Source: Macrothele yani
Lineage: Eukaryota; Arthropoda; Arachnida; Araneae; Macrothelidae
Length of the DNA stretch: 64,000 bases
Direction of reading: 5' to 3'
NCBI GenBank assembly: GCA_039090855.1
Contig: CM076995.1
Location: forward strand, 119,052,270-119,116,269
The translations under genes were made by a program, and so were the position numbers. The notes beneath the pieces were generated by a model. It was not told where the DNA came from and searched no databases. It worked only from the letters and a program-made list of their open reading frames with translations. Of this stretch, positions 45,100-55,821 are shown piece by piece (within the stretch, counting starts at the first letter, position 1; each line of letters opens with the position of its first letter).

Positions 45100-45807
45100 T
45101 ATATATTTGTGATAAATTTGAATTAATATTTTTTTATTATCCCAAAGCTGCATCCTTGTGAAAATGTAGTCTTTCCCTGTGCTTAGCAGGCACCATAGCA
45201 ACAGTGCACAGATTTTGCAGACTGAAATTTACACGTTGTAGTGAAGAGAGAAATAAAATAGGTTTTTAGCATGTTGTCATAATTGTTTGTTAATTTCAGA
45301 GGAACAAGTATAAATGGGCAATGCAATCATGTGTCAGAAACTTTTGGAATGCCCTAAGTAGCATGGATTTTACTGCAAAGAGTTATCTACAGGCCAGCAT
45401 GCTTGCCCTCATTTCTTGCAGTTTTTTTGTGAGGCTGTAAGAAGGACCTTTTCCCAATTTATTATTTTGTTTGCAGTTGTCAGGGTTCGTGCAGCATCTG
45501 GAATCCTGAAAAAATCCTTGAATTTTAACTCGCTTTTTTGCCAGGCCGGGAAAATCCTTGATTTTTCACATTGTTGTGAAAGGTCCTGGAATTTTTTCTT
45601 GCAACGAAAAAACAAAAAAAATGTCAAAATGCTTGGATTGATTGGGTCACTTTGTTCTAACTCCCTGTTGCATCTGCTTACAGTGGCATCACTTCCTCCC
45701 ATGGAGTGTGGAGATATAATGTCATCTCTTTCATCTCATGTGCCACTGCACTGCAAGATGTTTGAGTGCCATATTTCTGGCAAGTTTGGTTTGTGATATA
45801 CCAGTTG
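45100..45807. other. Intron with a short hAT-like terminal sequence
   Basis: From about 45478 a CAGGGTTCGTGCAGCATCTG sequence is followed by repeated AATCCTTGAATTTT / AATCCTTGATTTTT blocks to about 45600. This resembles the end of a hAT-type MITE, but no second terminus was found. The rest shows nothing recognisable. Confidence 0.35.
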
Positions 45808-47232
45808 CAGGGTTGCCAACTGCTCCGAATTTTGCGGAGTTCCTCCGGAAAAACACTAAAACTCCGCAGCTCCAGGAAGTTGTTCTTTTGTTCCGGAAAT
45901 AGTCATAATCCATAAACTACGTAAAATTCTCTTAATTGAGCATTAAGCAAAAAAAAAAAAAAAAAAAATAATAATTGGAGATTTTTCCCGCCTTATTACC
46001 AGAGATGCACAACCTCGGGCCCACAGACCAAATGCGGTCCGCTGAAAGTTTGGAAGTGATTTGAAATTATGTCATGATCTCCAACTAGAGGTCTGCACCG
46101 AAGCAAAAAAACACAGCAACGGCATGCTGGCTAGATTTTGTCGGTGGCGGCGTGCCGGCTAGATTTTATCGACGGCGACGTGTCACGCCCTTGACTAGCG
46201 ATTATTTATCGATAGTGGCGGTCGTGTAAAAATCGACGTAAAGTTTTTGATTAGCGATTATTTGAAGCATCAATGTCGGATTTTTCGGGATTTTGTCAAT
46301 TTCCCAGTACTTCATTGTGCGAATCAGCGCGCCGATCAAATAGCTGTGGCTGTGATGCAGTGTAAAAGGTCAGCGGCCGGAGCAAACCTCTATGTCCAAC
46401 GCAGCGTCGCATTGATATTTCCTTGCGAGAAATCTCCGATAACGATACCGATATCGTTATTTCCGTAGTGAAAAAAAAAAAAGAAAGATTTAAAACGTTT
46501 CCTCACAAGAAATGTTTTAAATATTTTTTTTGCTACACAAATAACAACATCATTATCGTGCTTACATATCGTTGGCAATGAGTGTTGAAACAGGTTTTAG
46601 TTTGGAAACAATAATCATGGCTCCTGATAAAAAACACAAGATAGATTCCGCAAATCATCATTTTCAAGAGGCTTGGACATATAAATATTGTTTTGTACAA
46701 CAAAACAATTCACTTAATTGTCTCTTGTGCAAAGCTTCAGTAGCAGTGCCAAAAAAAAAAATCAGCGTGAAGAGGCATCATGAAACGCAGCATAAGGACT
46801 TCGTCATGCAAGGTCAGGAACGGGAGCAGAAAATTAAATCTCTGAAGCGGTCGCTAACCAGCCAGCAAAATAACTTTAAAAAACAATCTGCAGAACTGGA
46901 TGCAGCTGTTAAAAGTAGCCTAGAAATTTCTGCTTTAATAGCATTGCTAATTGAAAAGTGTTCTGCTAAAGCCGACGGAAGTGTATGCTATCAGACTGTG
47001 TTCGCCAGTGAAGAACTGCAGAAGGTAAAAAAAGCCACATGTTTATCTCTAAAATGATGTACAGGTAAGTGAAAAATAAATTACAGTGACTTAAAAGAAA
47101 TGATTGTTAATTCCAAACATTTCGAATATTTCTTGCACATATTTTTATAACTGCTTCTCAAGTAAGGCAAAATGCTCCTCAAAATTTCTATGGATGCTCC
47201 TCAAGCTGTTCTTGAAAAGTTGGCAACCTTGC
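45808..47232 (+). mobile_element. hAT-like element, internally deleted, 6-bp direct repeats
   Basis: Ends read CAGGGTTGCCAACT and, reversed, CAAGGTTGCCAACT. CAGTTG flanks both sides exactly (45802-45807 and 47233-47238). The internal gene encodes only a BED-finger N-terminal part of a transposase. The rest of the catalytic domain is missing, so this copy depends on a full element elsewhere. hAT elements normally make 8-bp duplications; a 6-bp repeat is unusual and may be partly coincidental. Confidence 0.7.
46617..47057 (+). CDS. BED-finger N-terminal fragment of hAT transposase
   Basis: From the Met at 46617 (MAPDKKHKIDS) the 146-residue ORF reads EAWTYKYCFVQQNNSLNCLL, with CLLCKASVAVPKKKISVKRH and HHETQHKDF. 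The CxxC...HxxxxH pattern is a BED-type zinc finger. FKKQSAELDAAVKSSLEISA and SALIALLIEKCSAKADG follow, the segment that in ZBED/GTF2IRD2-type hAT transposases links the finger to the catalytic domain. The ORF ends at 47057 with no catalytic Asp or dimerisation motif, so the product could at most bind DNA. The possible upstream Met at 46572 would add 15 residues without family likeness. The function of a truncated product is unknown. Confidence 0.7.
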   Translation: MAPDKKHKIDSANHHFQEAWTYKYCFVQQNNSLNCLLCKASVAVPKKKISVKRHHETQHKDFVMQGQEREQKIKSLKRSLTSQQNNFKKQSAELDAAVKSSLEISALIALLIEKCSAKADGSVCYQTVFASEELQKVKKATCLSLK

Positions 47233-47238
47233 AGTTGT

Positions 47239-47758
47239 ATGCAGTTAGTGACAGCAGCATGTGGAAACCTTCCTGAGAGTTTAAGATGGCTGTTCCTTCT
47301 GGTATGCACTTTCCTCACTGAAGGAGAACAACATGTGGCATGATTGCCATCAGTGTGCATGGGAATAGATGACTATGGAATATGGAACCTTCAGTGCCAT
47401 GACAAAATTGTTTTGTGTTATTATCAGTGTGGTAAGTTCCAGATTGCTCCAAATAAATTCCATACAGAGCAATTTTTATACAGGGAAGTCTTTCCACTTC
47501 ATTGAAGAAATAACACACACTAGAGAACATTCTATAACAGCAGAACCCGTAAGATTTTATAAGAATTTTGAATGCCTCGTAAATTTCACCTCAATTTGCA
47601 AAGTATGAAGCAAAGCACTATGATTCTGGCTAAAATGTATGCTCCTGGAGTTTTTTGATGAACTCTTGTTTACAAGTAAGTAAAATCATGCAATGCATTG
47701 ATTATGATATGCTTTCCAACATAGCAGAAATCATTACTCAAGTTATTACTCACATTAT
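47239..47758. other. Intron, no recognised content
   Basis: No gene or element signature was seen here. Confidence 0.4.
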
Positions 47759-48345
47759 GAGGATAATGGCTATGGAATAAATCTTGCTCCTGCGTCCTGA
47801 CCTTTGACCCCATTTCAATGATATTGAACAGAACCGGTTCAGTATATCTCCGGAACAACATACTAAAGTTTTGTCGCAATAGAAACATTTTTAGTCAAGT
47901 TATGAGGATAATGGCTATTGAATAAATCTCACTCCTGCGTCCTGACCTTTGACCCCATTTCAATTATATTCAACAGAACCAGTTCAATATACCTCCGGAA
48001 TAACATACTAAAGTTTTGTCGCAATAGAAGCATTTTTACATAAGTTATGACGCATAAGGGTGATGAAATGGATCTCGCTCCTATGTCATTACCTTTGACC
48101 CCATTTCGTCCGTTTTCAATTAGGTTTGTCCTGAGGTGGTCCCCTAACACATACTAAAATTTCATCGAAATCAAGACATTTTTACGCAAGTTATGACGCA
48201 TTAGTGCAGTGGAATGGATCCCGCTCCTATGTCGTGACCTTTGACCCCATTTTGTCCATTTTCAATAGGGTTCGTCCCCTACCACATACTAAAATTTCAT
48301 CGAAATCGAACCATTTTTATGCGAGTTATCGTGCAGACGGACAGA
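47759..48345. repeat. Four tandem units of about 145 bp
   Basis: Units start near 47759, 47904, 48049 and 48195. Each contains TGACCTTTGACCCCATTT (or a close variant), ACATACTAAA and a CATTTTTA...AAGTTATGA block. Units 1-2 resemble each other and units 3-4 resemble each other, suggesting duplication by pairs. The array ends GCAGACGGACAGACGGACAA. No reading frame runs through the repeat period. Confidence 0.93.
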
Positions 48346-48961
48346 CGGACAAAGCTGGAGTTTATACACTTCTTCAACCTACGGTTGGAAAAGCGTAAAA
48401 AGACCTGGAATATATTTTCTGTAAATGTGTATGAACCCTGTGTTGATTATATGTACTGTTACTCACCTTGAATTCTTATTCACCTCATTTTGTACTGAAA
48501 TTTGAGAATGCCTCATTGGGTTACAGCTTTCCAGGAAATTAACAACTCTCAAAATACTCTAGTTTTAAGAATCTCTCGATGTTTTAAAATGGGAGAAACA
48601 GAAATTGATCGTGGTTTAGTACCTTGTAATTTCTGCCCTTTGTGATCAATTTATCAATGGAAGGAAAGATATATGAACATTACAAAAATAAAATGAAGAA
48701 ATAATTTCTAAATTATAACTGAAGAGCAATGGCATTCATTACTCAATAGCATAGATACATCAGAATTTACTGTCACCCATGTCAGAAAAAAAAATTAAAT
48801 TTAATTAAATTGCAATCTTTTCACAAAACATAATACAAACTTGCATCTCCTGATATCCATTCAAAAGTGGATGATGCAGTTTCGATTTTTGCTCCAGAAA
48901 AATGCAGTTTTCTAGATTTTTGAGATGACAGTTATTTTCAGCATCTCTCTGTACATACATA
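48346..48961. other. Intron, no recognised content
   Basis: AT-rich DNA without recognised genes; ends at the TA target of the fold-back element. Confidence 0.4.
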
Positions 48962-49909
48962 CAGGGTGATTCATGAAGAAGTATACAGTTTCAACGCACT
49001 ATAAAACAAGAACAATGTAAGATATTTTATGTTACCTGTAACTGAATTGTAGGAGAATGTTTCAAGTTTTTTTAGAGACAGTCACAGATGTTCTATGTGT
49101 GCACCCTTAGTCACAGAACACACATCGAGCCGGTAATCCATTTCTGCCCAAACGTGAGGTAAGATATCTGAATCAAGTGCAGTGATAGTGGCTGTGATAT
49201 GCTGTTTCAGCTCCACTAGATTAACAGGAATGGGAGGGGTGAATACCTTGTACTTTACGTACCCCCACAGAAAAAAGTCACAAGGTGTTAAGTCAGGACT
49301 TCTGGGTTGCCATTGGGTCAGTGGCATGCTGTAGTCCATGGCTTGTCTTGGTGAGAAATACCGCAAAAGCTGCATTAAAAATTAAACGATATGTTAAGTC
49401 TTTGGTTGATGCCACAGTTGCAGGACGACAGTGACAACTTTATTCTCCAATTGGAAGGTGCATCACCGCACTGGTTAGGCAACGTGCAAGATTATCTCGA
49501 TGAACATCTTCCTCACCGATGGATTGGATGAGCCACGGACTACAGCATGCCACTGACCCAATGGCCACCCAGAAGTCATGACTTAAACCTTGTGACTTTT
49601 TCCTGTGGGGGTACGTAAAGGACAAGGTATTCACCCTTACCCTTCCTGTTGATCTAGCGGAGCTGAAACAGCATATCACAGCCCTATCACTGCACTTGAT
49701 TCAGATATCTTACCTCGCATTTGGGCAGAAATGGATTACCGGCTCGATGTGTGTTGTGTGACTAAGGGTGCACACATAGAACATCTGTGACTGTCTCTAA
49801 AAAAACTTTAAAACATTCCCCTACAATTCTGTTACAAGTAACAAAATATCATACATTGTTCTTGTTTTATAGTGCGTTGAAACTGTATACCTCTTTATGA
49901 ATCACCCTG
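48962..49909. mobile_element. Fold-back element from two inverted mariner-like 3' halves
   Basis: Both ends read CAGGGTGATTCATRAAGARG and TA flanks both sides (48960-48961 and 49910-49911). The arms are about 400 bp. The left arm (minus strand, ORF 49082-49375) encodes PRSPDLTPCDFFLWGYVKYK and AEMDYRLDVCSVTKGAHIEH, the C-terminal third of an IS630/mariner-type transposase. The right arm repeats it on the + strand with frame breaks and extends slightly further upstream (GASPHWLGNVQDYLDEHLPH-RWIG). Each arm thus carries a 3' half of the same element, so the copy arose by inverted duplication, and no N-terminal half exists. Confidence 0.87.
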
Positions 49910-49974
49910 TACATTGATATGATTTTAATGAAATGATCTATACATTGATATGGTTTTTATGGGATGTGAATGTA

Positions 49975-51133
49975 CACTGAGGTGCCAAAAAAATTGGGAA
50001 GGGCACTACCATTTCCATTACATGTTACCATACCCATGTGGTAAATGGTATCATCCACAAACAACATATATAGAGAGGCAGATATCTCCACAAGTTCAAA
50101 TAGTAGCATTCTCGGTTCAGATGGCATCTTATCAGGATTTAAGCGATTTCAAATGTGATATGATAGTCGGTGCTCGGGAGATGGGTTACTCCATTTCAGA
50201 AATTACCATGAAATTTTGATTTACATGGTCAACCATGTCAGGGGTGTACCTGGACTACACAAACTCGGGTGGGGTGGGGGATTCAGAGTGCGAGACCAGT
50301 GTGGCCATAGAAAACTCCTGGACAACCATGTGCCGTGGACAGCTACATCTGGCACACATCATAACATCCACCCATCGTGCAACATTTCCACAAATCACAG
50401 TGCAATTCAATGCTGGGGCTGGTATTAGCATCAGTGTCTGGACAGTACAACATTCCTTGTGTTCTATGGGGTTCTGCGGCCGACTGCCCACCTGGGTGCC
50501 ATTGGATGACTGGAAACTTGTAGCCTGGTCCAAAAAATCGTGGTACCAACTGTTTCGGGCAGATGGCCGACTCTGGGTGAGACGACAACACAAGGCAATG
50601 GATCCTGCATGCCTAAGAGAGATAGTGCAGGCTGGCTGTGGCTGTGTTATTGTGTAGGGTGTTTTCAGCTGGCACGTATTAGGATTCCTCATATGTCTGC
50701 AGACTGCTCTGACCGGTGGAGGCTACGTAACCAATCCTTGGGGATCATTTGCACCTGTTTATGTCATGCAACCACTCCGATGGGTGCAACCTCTTCCAAC
50801 ACAACAATGCACCACCGCATACGTCCACAGTTGCCGAATTATGGCTGAAGGAACATTTCATGAAGTTTGACATCCTGAATTGGTCCCCCTTGTTTGCTAA
50901 ATTGAAACACCATCGAATACATTTGGGATGCTGTTCAACGTGCCGTCAATGCCAAGAATTTTCCACCGGCGCAATTGTGGAACTCTCTTCAGGAAAGCAT
51001 GGTGTGCACTGTGTCCACGGTACTACAGAAAGCTCAAGAAGTCCAGGCTCTCTTGCGTTGCTGCTATTATCCAATTGCTAGGAGGACCAACACAGTATTA
51101 GAGAGGTATCCGAGGTTTTTTGGCACTTCAGTG
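49975..51133 (+). mobile_element. Tc1-like transposon (same family as 39488-45099), decayed
   Basis: The TIRs CACTGAGGTGCCAAAAAAAT and CACTGAAGTGCCAAAAAACC are flanked by TA at 49973-49974 and 51134-51135. The + strand encodes MASYQDLSDFKCDMIVGARE (HTH start), then in broken frames a Tc1 core including WSKKSWYQLFRADGRLWVRR, KAMDPACLREIVQAGCG and an SNTTMHHRIRP-type second catalytic motif in which the usual DNA is degraded. Many stops. It was useful here as the empty-site reference for the two insertions in its relative. Confidence 0.88.
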
Positions 51134-52017
51134 TATATGTTGCTGCCCAATTCTCTCGATGGTGTGGTTTATATCAGTGACATTTGTTAGGCTGAGCTGG
51201 TGCCACTATCTGTGGCTTCCCTACCAGAAGCTTACAGTAGTTTTCAATATACTTGCCTTTAACAACTTGAAAATGATTTATTCTGCCTTCAATAATCAAG
51301 CCTCTGCTTTATCTTTACTATAATTATTCTAATAATCAAGGTGACTGAAAGGCATTCCGTTCATCAGTAAAACAGGCATAAATGAGCTATCATGATTTGG
51401 AAACATAACATGAACTTTACTATAAAGTCAATTGGTTTTCCATCTGGCTGTTCTTGGTAGCAGAGAAAACAAGATTCTGACAATTACTGCTGTAAGCTAT
51501 ACATGTTTGGCTCAGCCACTCCCTAGGTTCACCAACCAATACTAGGCTTCCCTACTTTGGAAACTTTTCTACATATGCCCGTATAGACCTTGCTGCAAGC
51601 CCACCTGGCCCACTCTCTCGTTCCCTGCATTACTGTGTGAATCTCTGTGTGTGGAGAGAGATTCTTTTCTTCCTAATCTCATTGTATGTTTACCTGGCAT
51701 TTCCATATCATAAAGGATTTTTCCTTTATGATGTTCACATTTCACAAAGGAAAAATTACTTCTCCACCAAAAAAAAAATGTCAAAAATTAATTCTTCTGG
51801 GAATTTACATCCCATTCTTTTCCATAAAATATTCTTTGATTTCACATATAAATTTGAAAAAAAAAAATCATTTAAAATGAAATATTAATTTGCTGATGAA
51901 TAAAAAATAAATAATTGCAAATTGACTGGGAGTTGTCATTTATCAAATTGGTTAATTAAAACAGAAAATAATTTATTAATGAAAAATGAAAATCATCCAA
52001 TTGCGCGGCGTCAGTTG
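51134..52017. other. Intron, no recognised genes
   Basis: A short hairpin (ATCATAAAGGA, 4-base loop, TCCTTTATGAT) lies near 51707-51732. Nothing else was recognised. Confidence 0.4.
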
Positions 52018-52166
52018 AATAAATAAATCCATTGCTCTTTCCACGTTAAGCAACGCACAGCAACCGAAAAATTGTTATTCGACGCACAGCAACCGAAAAA
52101 TTGAATAACAATTTTTCGGTTGCTGTGCGTTGCTTAACGTGGAAAGAGCGATGGATTTATTTATTT
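52018..52166. repeat. Near-perfect 62-bp inverted repeat with 22-bp spacer
   Basis: The left arm 52018-52080 and right arm 52103-52166 differ at a single position (CATTGCTC versus CATCGCTC). The spacer GACGCACAGCAACCGAAAAA repeats part of the left arm directly. The near identity implies a recent origin. The adjacent ORF 52101-52409 (RWIYLFNEKCLYAFHIRFGK) could be a decayed HTH domain of a mariner-like element, but this is weak. Confidence 0.9.
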
Positions 52167-52504
52167 AATGAAAAATGCTTATATGCATTCCACATTAGAT
52201 TCGGAAAAGCAAAATCGTGTGTTAAAATACAACAAGGTTTTAAAAGAAAATGCCAAGAAATTCTGCAAAGTAGAAATAAATTGTATAGAAGATATTATTT
52301 ACAGCATGTTAAAGAGATCACTTTTGTCAGGACTAATCATAACTTGAATATTATGAATCAGGGTAAGTCTGCCATCTTATGCCATGAACAACAGCAGAAA
52401 CTCTGCTGAAATGAATTAAAATGTGTTACATGATCTTGGTTGTTTTAATTTTTGTGCCTTTTTCCACTTCCCATGTTGCAAATTTTTTTATTTTTCATTT
52501 GTAG

Positions 52505-52696
52505 GACATGTTGGCAACCGTTGTTTTCACAGTCTTCTGGTTTGCAGGCTCATGTGCCTGGGCCCAAGGAACATCTGATGTGAAGTATTACACAAACCCA
52601 AATACCCTTATACCTGATATTGAAATCTGTTCAAAGGAAAGTGTGATTTGCAGTTCAATCACTGCTGGGAATTTTGCGTCACTCAATGTTTCTTTG
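52505..52696 (+). CDS. Synaptophysin-family gene, exon for TM3 and second luminal loop
   Basis: The acceptor TTTGTAG ends at 52504 and the donor GTAGGT begins at 52697 (a second GT four bases later is possible). The 192-bp exon is in phase 0 at both ends: 64 codons. It reads DMLATVVFTVFWFAGSCAWA (third membrane span), QGTSDVKYYTNPNTLIPDIE, ICSKESVICSSITAGNFASL and NVSL. W-x-x-x-S-x-A-W-A-x-G-x-S-D-V-K is the strongest signature of synaptophysin/synaptoporin, and the loop has the expected Cys pair and an N-V-S site. The next exon, expected to begin with the FGFLN...LW motif of TM4, was not found before 64000. A (GT)n run lies at about 52725-52747 in the following intron. Confidence 0.93.
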
Positions 52697-52818
52697 GTAG
52701 GTAATTATTTTGCATCATGTAATTGTGTGTGTGTGTGTGTGTGTGTGAAATTACCTTTTGTTTTATGTAAACAGATTTAGAAATTTTGAAGATGACAATC
52801 CGATTTTTAGCGTAAATG

Positions 52819-53109
52819 TGACAAGGATGGTAAGTCAGATAATATCCGAAAACTTGAAAATTTTCATCGTCCTGGAGCGGGACTCGAACCCGCGTCTCCC
52901 AGAAAACGCCTAGGTATGCTAACCACTACACCACCCAGAACGACCAAGTTTCAAGTTTCCGATCAATTTGAATTTAACCATCACAGGATTCGCTAGTCGA
53001 AGCAACCGGCATTCATGTTTAGCGAATCTGGAGGTTAAGAATCTTATCCCGTGTTTGCCCGGAGAAGCAGATAAATCATGAAGGAATACGGGATTACGCC
53101 ATTTAATAC
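52819..53109 (-). repeat. 291-bp insert bounded by identical 38-bp direct repeats
   Basis: The 38-bp sequence starting AAATTTTGAAGATGACAATC and ending TTTTTAGCGTAAATG occurs unchanged at 52781-52818 and 53110-53147. Between the copies is a tRNA-like structure and about 165 bp of unique sequence. This could be a SINE with an unusually long target duplication, a tandem unit, or a repeat family with conserved flanks. Immediately after, ATGATCACATAGATGAATGA is duplicated in tandem (53144-53185). Confidence 0.75.
52869..52940 (-). tRNA. tRNA-like cloverleaf (would read Asn-GTT), probably a pseudo-tRNA
   Basis: The 72-nt minus-strand sequence folds with acceptor TTCTGGG/TCCAGGA, D arm GTGT-AGTGGTTA-GCAT, anticodon stem CCTAG/CTGGG and a perfect T arm GCGGG-TTCGAGT-CCCGC. 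The A box (GTGTAGTGGTTAGC) and B box (GGTTCGAGTCC) are good. The anticodon loop GCGTTTT has C at position 33 instead of T and no purine at 37, so a functional tRNA is unlikely. It sits inside a repeat-bounded insert, suggesting the head of a SINE-like repeat. Confidence 0.5.
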
Positions 53110-53147
53110 AAATTTTGAAGATGACAATCCGATTTTTAGCGTAAATG

Positions 53148-54500
53148 ATCACATAGATGAATGAATATGATCACATAGATGAATGAAGAATGATTCTTCT
53201 TAAGCATATGACAGGCTTGCAGTCATATTGATTTCAGCACAGCAGCACCTTATTTCACTGTTTTCCATGTTACCGATTCCTGAGGGAATAGCAAAATGGA
53301 AAACAGTGAAATCTTACAGCACTTCTGTGCTCAAAATAATGCGCTCTGAATGTGTACTTTGGTGTTTAATGCTTTTATTCATCATTTAGCTCCATGAGAA
53401 ACTGATTGTTTATAATTCATGAAAGTGAAGCGTTTTTCAAATGTTATAATAGTGATGACTTTCTGGCAACAAAGATTTTATATAGTGCTTTTAATTGTGT
53501 ATTACTTATGAACAGATAAAATTAAGAAAGGAATCAAAAAGTTATGAGATGAAATATGTTCTATATATATATTATGTATCTTTTCAGAAGAGATCTATAC
53601 TGAGGTTATTCTGGAATGCATCAAAATTTTGTACGATTTAGCCATATTACGAAACAATTTATAATGCTATGTTTGGCGCTAAGGGGATTCAATTGTATAA
53701 GCAATTCATATCACTTTGTTCTTTAGTCAGTGTAGTGTGTATTTTGTCATGTGACTTAGAACTTTTTAACAAACCAGTTCATACATGTTATGTCGGCTGC
53801 TGCATACGTACCTATTCCAATAAATTGATTTGCAGAAAATATATCTGAGGGCACAAATGTTTTCTATCACTGTTGGGTAACTTGAATAATCTTTAGCATA
53901 GCAGACCTAACAAGAAACTATGAATAACAACATACTTATAATTTTTTTCCTTTATATACCATAATTTTCATTGTATAATCCATGGCTTATCTGTTAAAAT
54001 TGATATAAATTTAGGCCCTGAAGATTATGCACTGCTTGAAAGGAAACGTTTTTGCAGCACTTTGATTTTTAAAAAAATTTACTTGAGACAGAAACTTTTT
54101 TTTTTTTTTTGAAAATTTCCAAATCAAGAGAGCCATTAAAGTCCTTCATGACTTAGAAAATGATTGTAATACATCAGAAAAATATGCATCAGTTTTATAC
54201 ATTGCAATACTCGAGATATGATCGTTTTTAAATTTCTTCCGTTCTGTACACCTTTTTGCTTGTCTTACTGGTCTTTTGCCATTTATTTTATATTTTTATT
54301 TCTTCAAAGTTATCTTTGAATATTTCTCTTCTGTTGAAACAGCAAGAAACTCCTCACTTGAGGATGTTTCATGATAATTTTATTTATGGTGCTGTTTCTT
54401 TCATATTGAAGAAATGCATCAACCTTAAGCATTAATAATTAAAGCAGCAAGTACACAAACCAGCAACTGAATTAGAAGTCTTTATGCAGATGCACATAAA
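53148..54500. other. Intron, no recognised genes
   Basis: AT-rich with a T-run near 54097-54110. A short inverted pair, TTTCACTGTTTTCCAT (53253) and ATGGAAAACAGTGAAAT (53296), lies about 30 bp apart. No exon of the synaptophysin-like gene was recognised. Confidence 0.4.
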
Positions 54501-54589
54501 TTTCATTTATGCAGTGTATATGCAAAATATGTGGTCACATGCTCTGCAACTATTTAAGACTACTGCTCATCACAGTAGTGTTGATCACA

Positions 54590-55625
54590 ATGGGAAAAAC
54601 AAAGGATCTTTCGGAGTTCAATAAAGGGCTTATTATGAGTACATGTCTGGCTGGAGCAACATTTTTGAAAACAGCAAAGCTGACTGGTTTATCAAAAAGT
54701 GAGATATCCCTGGTCTTTAATCAGTGGGAAAATAAATAACCCACACTGCTTGTCTAAGAGGCATAAACTGGCTCCCCAATAAATTTGTCATAAACAAGGT
54801 CGCTGTCATCTGAGAAGATTTGCACTGAGAAACAGGACTTCTTGTGTGCAGCAATTGATGGAAGAATTCAATGAAGGCTGTTCCTAACCCATATCTTAGT
54901 GAACTAGGCACAGAGAATTGAGGAGGATCCGTATTGGCAGTCACATGCCTATTTGGAAACCAGTCATTTCTGTGAAGAACCAGAAAGTTCATCTACAGTG
55001 GTGTATAGAACACTGTTACTGGACACTGGGAGACTGGAAAAAGTAATGTGGAGTCCAATGAGTTGCAGTACCCCGTGTTCTGTACTGGCATTAGACAGAG
55101 AGTTCGACGGGTGGCTCCTGAAGCAATGGACTCAGCTTGCCTTGTAAACACAACTCAAAGTTCTAAAGATGGTGTCATGGTGTGGGGCACATTCTATTGA
55201 TATGGGTCCCCTGACATTGCTGTAAAGTTGGGCGCCCTATAAGGATTTATCTGAAAATTATTGCCGATCAAGTCCATCTTGCAATGTTGATTTTATCATC
55301 CATCAGGAGAAGGCTGTTTCGTGGACAACAGTGCTACTTTCCATCATGCAGAATGTGTTCAATAGGTTGGTTCTTGGTTCAGCAAGCATGACAATGACTT
55401 CTACCATCTGAATCTGAACCCCAATGAGAATGTATAGGACATGTTAGAAAGACAGATCCAAGAGTGAAGTCCTCTTCTGTCAAATCTGAACCACTTGAAG
55501 GACTGTCTGGTGAATGCCTGGTATGCTGTAGATGTAGATTCATTCCACACCTTGTGGAATCTATGCCAAAGTCCACAAATGCTGTGTAATTCTGGCAAAA
55601 GAAGGTCCAACCCAGTATTGAATAA
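54590..55625 (+). mobile_element. Tc1-like transposon remnant
   Basis: The + strand starts MGKTKDLSEFNKGLIMSTCL, then LTGLSKSEISLVFNQW, a Tc1-type HTH. After several stops and shifts, fragments such as PIWKPVISVKNQKVHLQW, WCHGVGHI and HLVESMPKSTNAV represent the rest. No catalytic triad survives intact, and TIRs could not be fixed. This is one of the oldest Tc1 copies here. Confidence 0.65.
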
Positions 55626-55821
55626 AAGTTGCTAATTTTGTGGCCAGTATATGTATTATGTAATCATGATGTAGGTCTTAAATCTGATGATGCATACACT
55701 GTAGTCTTAGTATTCACTTTATTTTATTTTCATCTTGAATTTCACACACACAGTCTGAAATATTATGTGCTAATACAGGGTAGATTAGCAAATGGTGTAA
55801 GGTGCAATTGAAAACAATCTT

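Noticed and set aside
52101..52409. 102-residue ORF as a host gene
   Set aside because: It begins inside a palindrome and only vaguely resembles a mobile-element HTH; not enough for a call.
52869..52940. Functional tRNA-Asn gene
   Set aside because: Position 33 is C, position 37 is T, and the structure sits within a repeat-bounded insert.
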